DNA from: Salinicola avicenniae
Lineage (GTDB): Bacteria; Pseudomonadota; Gammaproteobacteria; Pseudomonadales; Halomonadaceae
Length of the DNA: 64,000 nucleotides
Assembly: GCF_023736115.1 (NCBI RefSeq)
Contig: NZ_JAKQZC010000004.1
Coordinates: 372,001-436,000, forward strand
Reading direction: 5' to 3'
Position numbers and translations under genes: made by a program. The notes below the pieces were generated by a model. It did no database searches and was not told the origin of the DNA. It worked only from the letters and a program-made list of their open reading frames with translations. Shown here piece after piece: positions 49,402 to 60,166 of this stretch. Each line of letters starts with the position of its first letter. Position 1 is the first letter of the stretch.

Positions 49402-49695
49402 ATGGCAGGCGGTTTTCAGCGTGGTCGTCGACAGCGCACGCCCAAGATCGAGATTCGCGGTCATCTGGAGAAAGTGGAGCGTGAGGGCCCGTTCAAGGAG
49501 TGGCTCGGCATGCCGGATCTGTATCGTCACTGGTTGACGGTCGATGGTGAACTCTACAGCTATCAGACCGAGGACACCGAACTTCCGGTCGTCGTCGGCG
49601 ACCGAGTGGTCTTCCGCTGCAAGGAGACCAAGGCCGGCAAGTGGATCGATCGCAACTCCCTGGGCAAGGCGATCGATCCCTCCGAGTTTCAGTGA
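49402..49695 (+). CDS. Small basic protein downstream of dnaB, unknown
   Basis: 97 residues, not recognised. The first 15 are Arg-rich (GGFQRGRRQRTPK). The rest looks all-beta: KIEIRGHLEKVER, YRHWLTVDGELYSYQ, LPVVVGDRVVFRCKE, KWIDRNSLGKAID. This pattern of short strands and a basic N-terminus is compatible with an OB-like nucleic-acid-binding fold, which is inference. AAGGAG lies 8 nt ahead of the ATG, 40 bp after dnaB, so co-transcription with the helicase is likely. Confidence 0.75.
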   Translation: MAGGFQRGRRQRTPKIEIRGHLEKVEREGPFKEWLGMPDLYRHWLTVDGELYSYQTEDTELPVVVGDRVVFRCKETKAGKWIDRNSLGKAIDPSEFQ

Positions 49696-50272
49696 GCCTG
49701 CCGGGCTGACGAGCGCCTCGCGGGGCGGGTCTCATCGGCATGCACTGTTAATCGATGGCTGCCAGCGGGCGGGAGTCGGCCTATGACGCGCTTTCCCGCT
49801 GGTCTCGAGCCTTTCCCATCGTCCATCCCCCGACGATGTCTCAGGTCGCGCGAGGCCAACCCGTTGTCCCAGTTGCCGGGCAATCGGCCGATACGTGACA
49901 CGCTGGAGTGCGGTCCGCGCCAGATGCCGCGCGCCGTTGCCAGCTATCTCGACCGAGATCACTTCACGTCCTTCAACTCACTCCCTTCAGCGATGCGTCG
50001 GGACTCTTCGGCGTTGCTTCAAGTCGGTAGCCACGTGCCGTCAATGGTCGCGCCGTGGCTAGCCTGCGAGCCGTCGGTGAGGCCGATTCGGCGCGGAACA
50101 CGCGGACTGAAACATAATCTTAATAATTGTGCGGCTCAATGGGCCGAATCGCCGGTTCGTGTGACGACGTGTGCTGACCGGTGAGCATCGATGGCGGTCC
50201 GGCAGGGAGTGCCGAGCGCCCAGCGCAGGAGGGCAGCGCCGTCTACACTCAGTTCATCAATCGGAGGGAACC
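49696..50272. other. 577-bp gap between the dnaB unit and the DUF6482 gene
   Basis: No convincing gene: the frames present have no SD and an unnatural composition. CCAGCGGG pairs with CCCGCTGG across a 25-nt loop (49766-49806), and a short AT-rich patch lies at about 50110-50130. This is a possible terminator and promoter region respectively, both weak. Confidence 0.5.
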
Positions 50273-50575
50273 ATGGAAATCAAGGAACTCAAACAGTACG
50301 CCCGACACCACGACAGCTTCGAGATACGCGTGATCGCGCATGCCGGCAGCCGTTACTATCAGGTGATGCTGGAGTCGGCCGAGGGCAAGACCCATCTGCT
50401 GACCCAGCGTGACAAGCCGATGCTGTTCCGCGCCCTGGACGATGTCTATGCGGAATTGCGGCGGGCCGGTATTCACCGTGCCTATCTCGTGCAGCAGGTC
50501 GCCAACGACGAGATCGTCGGCCACGAGCCGCACTATCACGATCCGCTGCGCTCGCGGATGCCGCTGGTCTTCTAG
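50273..50575 (+). CDS. DUF6482-like small protein
   Basis: 100 residues. MEIKELKQYARHHDSFEIRV, SRYYQVMLESAEGKTHLLTQ and a C-terminal Q-x-V-ANDEIVGH-x-PHYHDPLRSRMPL resemble the DUF6482 family of gammaproteobacteria (assignment from memory, moderate). The His-rich C-terminus (GHEPHYHDP) is notable. Strong SD GGAGGG. No functional data known to me. It faces the convergent photolyase gene. Confidence 0.75.
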   Translation: MEIKELKQYARHHDSFEIRVIAHAGSRYYQVMLESAEGKTHLLTQRDKPMLFRALDDVYAELRRAGIHRAYLVQQVANDEIVGHEPHYHDPLRSRMPLVF

Positions 50576-50709
50576 GTCGAACCCCGGCCGACGCCGCTCG
50601 CCCACGCGCGGTTTTCCCTCCGGCAAGTCGAGCAGTCACTTGCCTACCGTGGAGGGAAATATCCTCCCTCTATCTTTCCTCGCTTGTCGGTGCCGATATC
50701 GCGATCGTT

Positions 50710-52272
50710 TCACGCTCGTTGGTAGCCCTGAGCGTGCGCGCCCTGTCCGTAGGGGGCTTCGAACTTCAGGCTGCGCAGGAACTGTTCCGCCTGATCGAGG
50801 ATGGCCTGACGCTTATCGTCGTGCATCTTGTCCCAGCTGCCGTAGATCAGCTTCATGCGCTGATTGTCCCTGAGTCGATCCCGATGCTTTTCCAGAAAGT
50901 GCCAGTAGAGGCTATTGAAAGGGCAGGCGTGCTCGCCGGTCACCTGCTTGACGTCGTAGCGACACTGGCGGCAGTGATCCGACATCCGGTCGATGTACTT
51001 GCCGGAGGCGCAATAGGGCTTGGAGCCTAGATAGCCGCCGTCGGCATAGAGTGTCATCCCCAGCGTATTGGGCAGCTCCACCCACTCGAAGGCGTCGGCG
51101 TAGACTGCGAGATACCAGTCGCAAAGCGCCGCCGGCGAGACCCCGCAGAGCAGCGCGAAGTTGCCGGTGACCATCAGCCGCTGAATATGATGCGCATAGG
51201 CGTTGTCGCGGGTCATTTCCAGCGCGCGGCGAAGACAGCGCATCTCGGTCTTCCCGCTCCAGTAGAAGTCCGGCAGGCCGCGGCGCGCGTTCAGACGATT
51301 CTCCTGCTTGTAGCCGGGCATGCGCTGCCAGTAGATGCCACGCACGTATTCGCGCCAGCCGAGAATCTGACGGACGAAACCTTCGACCGCGTTGATCGGT
51401 GCCTTGCCGCTGCGCCACGCCTCGATGGCGGCATCGCACACTTCCTGCGGCAGCAGCAGGCCGATATTCAGCGAGGCGGAGAGGCGTGAATGGAAGAGCA
51501 GCGGCTCGTTGTCGCTGATCGCGTCCTGGTAGGTGCCGAAGTTCGCCAGGGCGTGGTCGATGAAATGGCGCAGGTCGCTTAGCGCCTGTCGTCGCGTGAC
51601 GGCCCAGTTGAAGCCATCCAGAGTGCCGAAGTGCGTGTCGAAGTGCGTCTCGACCACGGTCTTGGTGGCCTGCGTGGTCTCATCCATGCGGTGTCTCGGC
51701 GCCGCCGGCGGGGCGAGATCGTCTTTGAGGGGCTGGCGGTTATCGTGATCGAAGTTCCATTGGCCGCCGACGGGTTCGCCGTTCTCCATCAGTAGGCCGG
51801 TGCGCTTGCGCATGCCGCGATAGAAGTCCTCCATGCGAAAGCGGCGACGTCCCTCGAGCCAGGTGTCGAACTCCTCGAGAGAGCAGTAGAAGCGATTGTC
51901 CTCGTGAAGGCGCCAGCGCGTGCCGCGCGCCTGGATCTGTGCGAGCAGACGCCACTCGCCGGGATGCGTCACGCGGATCTCGTCGCAGCCGTACAGTTCG
52001 GCGAGACGTTCGGCTTCGGGGATCAGGGCCTGCAGGTTGTCGTCGTCTTCGAGACCGCTGTAGTGAACCTGATACCCTTTGTCGCGCAGGCTATCGGCGA
52101 AGTGACGCATGGCCGACAATATCAGCAGGATCTTCTGGGGATGGTGGGGTACGTACTCGCCCTCCTGCTGGACCTCGCATAGCGCGATCACCGCATCCTC
52201 GGGCGCCTGGGCGATCACCTCGAGCGATTCGGTCAGCTGGTCGCCCAGTATCAGGATCAACGGTCGGGACAT
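50710..52272 (-). CDS. phrB: Iron-sulfur bacterial (6-4) photolyase/cryptochrome
   Basis: 520 residues of the FeS-BCP/CryPro family, like Agrobacterium PhrB, which repairs (6-4) photoproducts with FAD and a lumazine antenna. MSRPLILILGDQLTESLEVI starts the antenna domain. NAVEGFVRQILGWREYVRGIYW and DNAYAHHIQRLMVTGNFALL form the FAD/active site with its HHxxR. The four [4Fe-4S] cysteines appear in EMRCLRRA and MSDHCRQCRYDVKQ...ACPFNSLYW. The ATG at 52272 gives the family N-terminus; one at 52284 is possible. Neither has an SD and the upstream DNA is strikingly AT-rich. Divergent from hemH. Confidence 0.93.
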   Translation of the reverse strand: MSRPLILILGDQLTESLEVIAQAPEDAVIALCEVQQEGEYVPHHPQKILLILSAMRHFADSLRDKGYQVHYSGLEDDDNLQALIPEAERLAELYGCDEIRVTHPGEWRLLAQIQARGTRWRLHEDNRFYCSLEEFDTWLEGRRRFRMEDFYRGMRKRTGLLMENGEPVGGQWNFDHDNRQPLKDDLAPPAAPRHRMDETTQATKTVVETHFDTHFGTLDGFNWAVTRRQALSDLRHFIDHALANFGTYQDAISDNEPLLFHSRLSASLNIGLLLPQEVCDAAIEAWRSGKAPINAVEGFVRQILGWREYVRGIYWQRMPGYKQENRLNARRGLPDFYWSGKTEMRCLRRALEMTRDNAYAHHIQRLMVTGNFALLCGVSPAALCDWYLAVYADAFEWVELPNTLGMTLYADGGYLGSKPYCASGKYIDRMSDHCRQCRYDVKQVTGEHACPFNSLYWHFLEKHRDRLRDNQRMKLIYGSWDKMHDDKRQAILDQAEQFLRSLKFEAPYGQGAHAQGYQRA

Positions 52273-52287
52273 GAAGTTATCCATAAA

Positions 52288-52313
52288 TTATACATATAGA
52301 AATCATCGTATAA
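52288..52313. promoter_or_regulatory. Inverted repeat between phrB and hemH
   Basis: TTATAC-N14-GTATAA, perfect 6-bp arms in an AT-rich island immediately upstream of phrB and 72 bp before hemH. The plus-strand TTATACAT resembles the TGTATACA-type boxes I recall for class II LitR light/B12-responsive MerR regulators in Pseudomonas, whose regulon includes phrB near hemH. Confidence 0.45.
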
Positions 52314-52384
52314 GGTTATCGGGCCAGTGCAAGTCGCCGGTGGTAGAATGCCGGCCTTAGACGCAGGGATAAGGAGTGGTGGTG

Positions 52385-53368
52385 ATGGCAGCCCGTTATG
52401 GAGTCCTGCTGGCGAATCTGGGTACGCCCGAGGCGCCGACGCCAAAGGCGGTCAGGCAGTACCTGGCCGAGTTTCTGGGTGACCCTCGGGTCATCGACGC
52501 GCCGCGCTGGCTCTGGTGGCCGATTCTGCACGGCGTGATTCTGCGCATTCGTCCGCCCAAGGTGGCCAAGGCCTATGCCTCGGTGTGGCAGGAGGAGGGA
52601 TCGCCGCTGCTCGCCATCGGCCGGCGACAGCAGCGCGCACTGACGGCGCGCCTCGCCGAGGAGACGGGAGACGCGATTCCGGTCGAGCTGGCGATGACCT
52701 ACGGCAAGCCGAGCATGGAGGAGGCTGGGCTCAAGCTGCGCGAGGCCGGCGTCGAACGCATCCTGGTACTGCCCCTCTATCCGCAGTTTTCGCGCACCAC
52801 TACCGGGGCCGTGTTCCAGCGTCTGGCCAAGGCACTGGCGCCGTGTCCGCACCTGCCGGAGTTGCGCTTCGTGCGTGACTATCACGATCACCCGGACTAT
52901 ATCGATGCGCTGGCGGCGAGCGTGCGCGACCACTGGGCCCAGCACGGGGATCGCGGCCGTCTGCTGATGTCCTATCACGGCATCCCCAAGCGCTACGTCG
53001 ACAACGGCGATCCCTATTCGCGTCACTGCGAGACCACCAGTCGGCTATTGGCCGAGGCGCTGTCGCTCAACGACGATGAGTGGTTCCAGAGCTATCAGTC
53101 TCGCTTCGGGCGCGAGGAGTGGCTCAAGCCCTACACCGACGAGACGCTCAAGCAGTGGGGAGCCGACAAGACCGAGTGTGTCGACGTCATCAGCCCGGCC
53201 TTTGCGGCCGATTGTCTGGAGACGCTCGAGGAGATCGATGCCGAGAACCGGCACTATTTTCAGGAGGCCGGCGGCGGCCGCTATCGCTATATTCCCGCGC
53301 TCAACGACCGGGCCGAGCACATCACGCTGCTGGCCAATCTGGTCCGCCAGCATACCGACGGCTGGTAG
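52385..53368 (+). CDS. hemH: Ferrochelatase
   Basis: 327 residues. It inserts Fe2+ into protoporphyrin IX, the last step of haem b synthesis, at the inner membrane. GVLLANLGTPEAPTPKAVRQ, SVWQEEGSPLL and catalytic His198 in LLMSYHGIPKRY are present, as is VISPAFAADCLETLEEID. The ATG at 52385 has AAGGAG 8 nt ahead; the GTG at 52376 would overlap this SD. Divergent from phrB with 112 bp between starts. Confidence 0.96.
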   Translation: MAARYGVLLANLGTPEAPTPKAVRQYLAEFLGDPRVIDAPRWLWWPILHGVILRIRPPKVAKAYASVWQEEGSPLLAIGRRQQRALTARLAEETGDAIPVELAMTYGKPSMEEAGLKLREAGVERILVLPLYPQFSRTTTGAVFQRLAKALAPCPHLPELRFVRDYHDHPDYIDALAASVRDHWAQHGDRGRLLMSYHGIPKRYVDNGDPYSRHCETTSRLLAEALSLNDDEWFQSYQSRFGREEWLKPYTDETLKQWGADKTECVDVISPAFAADCLETLEEIDAENRHYFQEAGGGRYRYIPALNDRAEHITLLANLVRQHTDGW

Positions 53369-53377
53369 GCGACGAGC

Positions 53378-53408
53378 GGCGGCCTGCCCGCTGTGATGCC
53401 AGGCCGCC
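53378..53408 (+). terminator. Hairpin after hemH
   Basis: GGCGGCCTG pairs with CAGGCCGCC over a 13-nt loop, 10 bp after the stop, followed by ATCCCTTTCT. T-run is poor, so termination may be incomplete. Confidence 0.5.
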
Positions 53409-53443
53409 ATCCCTTTCTCGGCCCTGCCAAAGCAGCCCTGTCA

Positions 53444-53471
53444 GATTCGCCGTTTACGGAAGCGGCGAATC
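53444..53471 (-). terminator. Hairpin over the mrpG stop codon
   Basis: GATTCGCCG pairs with CGGCGAATC around a 10-nt loop that contains the mrpG stop codon at 53454-53456. Likely 3' boundary of the mrp mRNA; no T-run seen. Confidence 0.45.
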
Positions 53472-53846
53472 GCCTTGCGGTTCCTCTTCCAAGGTGTGCT
53501 TGGGGCGCTCGCTTTGCAGTTCGATCGGATTGCCGCGGGTGCGCGGGTCCGGCTTCAGCTTGTGATGCAGCGCGCTCTTGGCCAGCATGTGCGACGACAC
53601 CGGCGCCGTGATGAAGGCGAAGACGGTGATCAGCAGCTCCTGGATGACCGGCCCCTCGCGCAGGCTGAAATAGATCAGCGACCCGATCAGCGTGCAGCCG
53701 ACGCCCAGCGTGGTGGTCTTCGATGGCCCGTGCAGGCGCATGTAGAAGTCCTTCAGGTGGGTCAGGCCGAGTGAGCCGATAAAGGCGAAGGCGCCACCGG
53801 CGATGAGCGTGAGGGCGATCACGCCCTCGAGGATGCTGTCCAGCAT
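53454..53846 (-). CDS. mrpG: Mrp Na+/H+ antiporter subunit G
   Basis: 130 residues. Three hydrophobic helices in the first 95 residues, with GSLGLTHLKDFYMRLHGPSK typical of MnhG/PhaG. The polar C-terminal tail of about 35 residues (KPDPRTRGNPIELQSERPKH) is cytoplasmic. Last gene of the operon. Unlike the others it does not overlap its predecessor but follows a 106-bp gap containing repeats. Confidence 0.93.
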   Translation of the reverse strand: MLDSILEGVIALTLIAGGAFAFIGSLGLTHLKDFYMRLHGPSKTTTLGVGCTLIGSLIYFSLREGPVIQELLITVFAFITAPVSSHMLAKSALHHKLKPDPRTRGNPIELQSERPKHTLEEEPQGDSPLP

Positions 53847-53952
53847 CGTTCCCTCCGATTGCCAAGGCAGTGCGGTTGCCTCGGCGGTTCGATTGTCGGT
53901 GCGATTCGATCGTCAGTGCGATTCGACCGTTGCGGTGATGCGACCGTCGGCG
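53847..53952. repeat. mrpF-mrpG spacer with about three 17-bp imperfect repeats
   Basis: Units at 53885-53901, 53902-53918 and 53919-53935 share CG(A/G)TTCGA(T/C) followed by (T/C)GT. A further partial copy (TGATGCGACCGTCGG) follows. The gap interrupts an otherwise overlapping operon. Confidence 0.75.
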
Positions 53953-54222
53953 CTATTCAATGATGTCGCCGCGCAGCAGGTACTTGCACACCGCAATGGT
54001 GCTGACAAAGCCGAGCATGGCGATCAGCAGTGCCGCCTCGAAGTAGTCCTTGCTGCCGAGCCAGATGCCGAACAGCACGATCAACGCGATCGAGTTCATG
54101 TACATGGTGTCTACCGCCAGGATGCGATCCGGCAGGCTGGGCCCGATCACGGCGCGATAGAAGTTGAGCGCCACCGCCGCCGAGAAGAGGGCGAGGGCGA
54201 TCCACAAGGCGGTATCGATCAT
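53953..54222 (-). CDS. mrpF: Mrp antiporter subunit F
   Basis: 89 residues, three transmembrane helices. YRAVIGPSLPDRILAVDTMY is the MnhF signature containing the conserved Asp. ATG overlaps the mrpE stop by 4 bp. A longer upstream in-frame extension lies inside mrpE and is not used. Confidence 0.94.
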   Translation of the reverse strand: MIDTALWIALALFSAAVALNFYRAVIGPSLPDRILAVDTMYMNSIALIVLFGIWLGSKDYFEAALLIAMLGFVSTIAVCKYLLRGDIIE

Positions 54223-54716
54223 GACTCGAAGATCTCCATCAGAGGGCGCTCGTAGCGCTCGTGAATCTCGTCGATCAGCGCCTGGATATCGCCGACATCC
54301 AGCGCGTGTATCAGTAGCGTCTTGCCATCCAGCCGCAGATGCGCCGACACCGTTCCCGGAGTCATGGTGATGGTGCTGGCGAGCACGGTGATCGAGAAGT
54401 TTTCCTTGAGAGTCAACGGATACTCGACGAAGGCCGGGCGCATGCGGCCGCGCGGGTCGAGGATCAGGCGTGATACCTGCAGGTTGGCGACCACGATGTC
54501 CTTGAGCACGCGCAGTACGTAGTGAATCAGCTTCAAGGGGCGCTTGATTGTCGGCTGGCGCTCCCAGAACGGCCGCGCGACCAGGGGAATGACAATGGCT
54601 AAGACGCCGCCGAGAATCCACTGCCCCGGCGAGATGCTGTGCTGCAGCAGGAGCCAGACCAGCAGCAGCAGCAGCGAAAGCACCGGCATCGGCAGCCAGC
54701 GAGTGGGAGGAATCAT
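54219..54716 (-). CDS. mrpE: Mrp antiporter subunit E
   Basis: 165 residues. Two N-terminal membrane helices (about 7-45) are followed by a cytoplasmic domain with ITVLASTITMTPGTVSAHL, the MnhE hallmark. Overlaps mrpD and mrpF by 4 bp each. Confidence 0.95.
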   Translation of the reverse strand: MIPPTRWLPMPVLSLLLLLVWLLLQHSISPGQWILGGVLAIVIPLVARPFWERQPTIKRPLKLIHYVLRVLKDIVVANLQVSRLILDPRGRMRPAFVEYPLTLKENFSITVLASTITMTPGTVSAHLRLDGKTLLIHALDVGDIQALIDEIHERYERPLMEIFES

Positions 54717-56227
54717 GATTCACCTCCGTCGACGGGTGGTGGCAGGATCGCCTCGAGGTAGGCGTCGTGGTTCAGCAGCTGCGCGGCGCTGGCATCGGTG
54801 AAGGCAGTGATCGGCCCGGCCAGAATCGACAGCAGCGGCGACGCGCCCAGCAGCAGGATCAGTCCGATCAGCATGGTGGTCTTGAGGCGCGGTCCGTCGC
54901 TGTCACGCTTGCCTGCCTTCCAGAAGACCGTCGAGCCGCTGCGCGACATCGCGATCAGCCCGGCCAGGCTCGATAGCAGCAGCAGCGACCACAGCCATGG
55001 CTGTTCGCTCGGTAGCGCCGCGTCGAGCAGCAGCGCCTTGCCGATCGCCCCGGAGAGCGGCGGCAGGCCGATCACCGTGACCGCGCCGAGGAAGTAGAGC
55101 AGCCCCAGCAGCGCCGGCTGGGTCACGCCGCGTCCGGGTACGATGCGCGCGCCAGCCTTGCCGCGCTGCTCGCCGATCGCATCGGCGAGCAGGAACAGGC
55201 CGCCGCTGACCAGCGTGGTGTGAATCATGTAGTAGAGCAGGGCACCGATCGGCGCCTCCCGGTTCATGCTGACGCCAACCAGCAGCGTGCCGACCGAGAT
55301 CAGGATCAGGTAGGCGACCTGGCCGCGTAGATCGCGTGCCGAGAGTACGCCGACTCCGCCGAGGGCCAGTGTTGCCAGGGCGAACCACCATAGCCACGGC
55401 TGCACGAAGTTTGCCAACTCGCCGGCGCTGCCGCCGAAGATCAGGGTATAGACTCGCAGGATGGCGTAGACGCCGACCTTGGTCATGATCGCGAACAGGG
55501 CCGCCACCGGTGCAGGTGCGCTGGCATAGGCACGCGGCAGCCAGAAGTAGAGCGGCAGAATCGCGGCCTTGAGCCCGAAGACCACCAGTAGCAGGAAGGC
55601 GCCGGCCTTGAGCAGGCCGAGGCGTTCCGGATCGAGCGCGGCGACCTTCTGAGCCATGTCGGCCATGTTGAGCGTGCCGGTGGTGCCATAGAGCACACCC
55701 AGTGCGATCAGGAACATCGACGAGCCGGCCAGGTTGAGGGCCACGTAATGAAAGCCGGCCTGGGTTCGATCCTTGCCACCACCGTGCATCAGCAGCGAGT
55801 AGGAGGCGATCAGCAGCACCTCGAAGAAGACGAACAGGTTGAAGATATCACCGGTCAGAAAGGCACCGTTGATGCCCATCAACTGCAGCTGGAACAGGCC
55901 GTGGAAGTTGCTGCCCTTGCGGTCGTCACCGGCGCAGGCATAGGCCACGCTGCCCAGCGCCAGGAAGCTGGTCAGGCAGACCATGAGCGCCGAGAGTCGA
56001 TCCAGCACCAGAATGATACCGAACGGCGGCTGCCAGTCACCCAGGGCGTAGTAGGTGATCTGGCCGCTGGCGCTTTGATGCACCAGCAGGGCGCTGACGA
56101 TGAAGAGCAGCAGCGTCGAGGCCAGGGCAATGGCACGTCGCGGCAGCACGACGGAATCGCGTCGCACCAGCATCAACAGGCCACTGAGCAGCGGCAGGAG
56201 GATCGGCAGGATAATCAGATGCTGCAT
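54713..56227 (-). CDS. mrpD: Mrp antiporter subunit D (NuoM/N-like)
   Basis: 504 residues, 14 predicted helices, related to the proton-pumping subunits of complex I. ILRVYTLIFGG, LKAAILPLYFWLPRAYASAP (with the transport Lys/Glu context) and DIFNLFVFFEVLLIASYSLL are recognisable. It is one of the two ion-conducting subunits of Mrp. Start overlaps the mrpC stop by 1 base. Confidence 0.95.
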   Translation of the reverse strand: MQHLIILPILLPLLSGLLMLVRRDSVVLPRRAIALASTLLLFIVSALLVHQSASGQITYYALGDWQPPFGIILVLDRLSALMVCLTSFLALGSVAYACAGDDRKGSNFHGLFQLQLMGINGAFLTGDIFNLFVFFEVLLIASYSLLMHGGGKDRTQAGFHYVALNLAGSSMFLIALGVLYGTTGTLNMADMAQKVAALDPERLGLLKAGAFLLLVVFGLKAAILPLYFWLPRAYASAPAPVAALFAIMTKVGVYAILRVYTLIFGGSAGELANFVQPWLWWFALATLALGGVGVLSARDLRGQVAYLILISVGTLLVGVSMNREAPIGALLYYMIHTTLVSGGLFLLADAIGEQRGKAGARIVPGRGVTQPALLGLLYFLGAVTVIGLPPLSGAIGKALLLDAALPSEQPWLWSLLLLSSLAGLIAMSRSGSTVFWKAGKRDSDGPRLKTTMLIGLILLLGASPLLSILAGPITAFTDASAAQLLNHDAYLEAILPPPVDGGES

Positions 56228-56576
56228 TACGACCGCTCCTCCTTCGGCTCTTCCGCGCGCTGGTCGTTGACCTGATCGCTGCCCTGATCGCCGCGCACGC
56301 GCATGGCCAGGATCACCGAGAAGGCAGTCATGGCGAATCCGATGACGATGGCGGTCAGCACCAGCGCCTGCGGCAGCGGGTCGGCGTAGTAGTCGACGCC
56401 ATCTTCGATCACCGCTGCGCCGTTGGTGGTCAGCCCACCGGTCGAGAACAGGAACAGGTTGACCGCGTAGGAGAGCAGCGTCAGCCCGACCACCACGGGA
56501 AAGGTGCGGCCGCGCAGCGCGAGATAGAGCCCGCTGGCGGCGAGAAAGCCGGTCACGGTGGCGAAGAGCGCTTCCA

Positions 56577-56577
<1 letters not shown>
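56227..56577 (-). CDS. mrpC: Mrp antiporter subunit C (NuoK-like)
   Basis: 116 residues with three helices. TGFLAASGLYLALRGRTFPV and TLLSYAVNLFLFSTGGL match MnhC. DPLPQALVLTAIVIGFAMTA is the C-terminal signature. Overlaps mrpA and mrpD by single bases. Confidence 0.95.
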
Positions 56578-59381
<2,804 letters not shown>

Positions 59382-59687
59382 GAAATTGTCGCTCTATAGC
59401 TTGGGCCAGAGGTCGCGCACGGGGGAAACGGCACACGGCGTGCCGTCTCGCTCGGGCGTATCGGTTTCTTGCATGCAACCGGCCTGAGGGTCGCCGCTGC
59501 CCGACTCAGTGTATGCGATGTACTGGGCAGCGCACGGAGTCGCGAAAACGGCTGTCGGGCCGATGCATGGGCCTGGTGATCTTATCCGCGCAAGGCGGTA
59601 CGGGCATTCGTCGGTCAACGAATGTCGGTAGCGAGCGGCGAGCGTCCGGCCATCATTTCAAGGTGTCGGCAGGCTTCCGCTACGCGT
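59382..59687. other. Gap upstream of mrpA
   Basis: 306 bp between the mrp operon and the small candidate gene at 59688. No convincing gene or promoter found. Confidence 0.5.
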
Positions 59688-59864
59688 TCAGGCGTGCCGG
59701 GGCGGATCGGTCAGATAGGGACGGCGGGTACCGCGAGGTGCCAGCATCCAGGCAGGGGTACTGTCCTGAACGGCAATCGTGCCGGCAACGAACGGCAGAG
59801 TCTGGGCACCGATACGACAGGTCGCGCATGTCAGCGCCAACTGGCTAGGCATGTGGCCCGGCAT
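59688..59864 (-). CDS. Candidate 58-residue CxxC protein
   Basis: Starts MPGHMPSQLALTCATCRIGA. The evidence for translation is a near-perfect SD (AAAGGAGGAG, 6-7 nt before the ATG at 59864). Cys13 and Cys16 form a CxxC pair; the rest is short, with a C-terminal RGTRRPYLTDPPRH. GC at third positions is lower than in neighbouring genes. It is transcribed towards mrpA, divergent from the photolyase-like gene. Not recognised; it could be a metal-binding or redox mini-protein, or a chance frame. Confidence 0.42.
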   Translation of the reverse strand: MPGHMPSQLALTCATCRIGAQTLPFVAGTIAVQDSTPAWMLAPRGTRRPYLTDPPRHA

Positions 59865-60050
59865 GGTGTCTCTCCTCCTTTCAAACACGCTCGGTCATTG
59901 TTGGATGAAGCTAAAGCCGTTGAAAAGACTAGCTATTTTGACGGCCCGAGCGATAGCGATGAACCGACTGTATCACGCCGGTATGCGCCTAGCCATAGGG
60001 TCGCTCACGGGGCCGTGCCCAATGGTGCACCGGGGGGAATGACTCGCTGA

Positions 60051-60109
60051 TTGTACATTGAGTTGTCGTAAGTCGAGGTTTTGTACAAATAACGTGACCG
60101 GCTTACACT
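60051..60109 (+). promoter_or_regulatory. Promoter of photolyase-like gene with two TTGTACA boxes
   Basis: TTGTAC (60081-60086), 17-bp spacer, TACACT (60104-60109). The -35 lies inside the palindrome TTGTACAA (60081-60088). The same heptamer TTGTACA occurs 30 bp upstream at 60051-60057, three helical turns away. This suggests regulator binding over the -35. Confidence 0.6.
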
Positions 60110-60166
60110 GGAATCCTCTTTCACTGTTGGCAGCGATACCACTGCCCGGACCGCTTCGGGAGGCGC

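Noticed and set aside
49783-50184. 133-codon frame in the gap after the dnaB unit
   Set aside because: No SD, no domain, and random-looking Arg/Ser/Pro composition; likely non-coding.
59622-60050. Plus-strand frames between mrpA and the photolyase-like gene, including 59513-59848 and 59779-60042
   Set aside because: No SD or conserved pattern. The minus-strand mini-frame at 59688-59864 has much better start signals.
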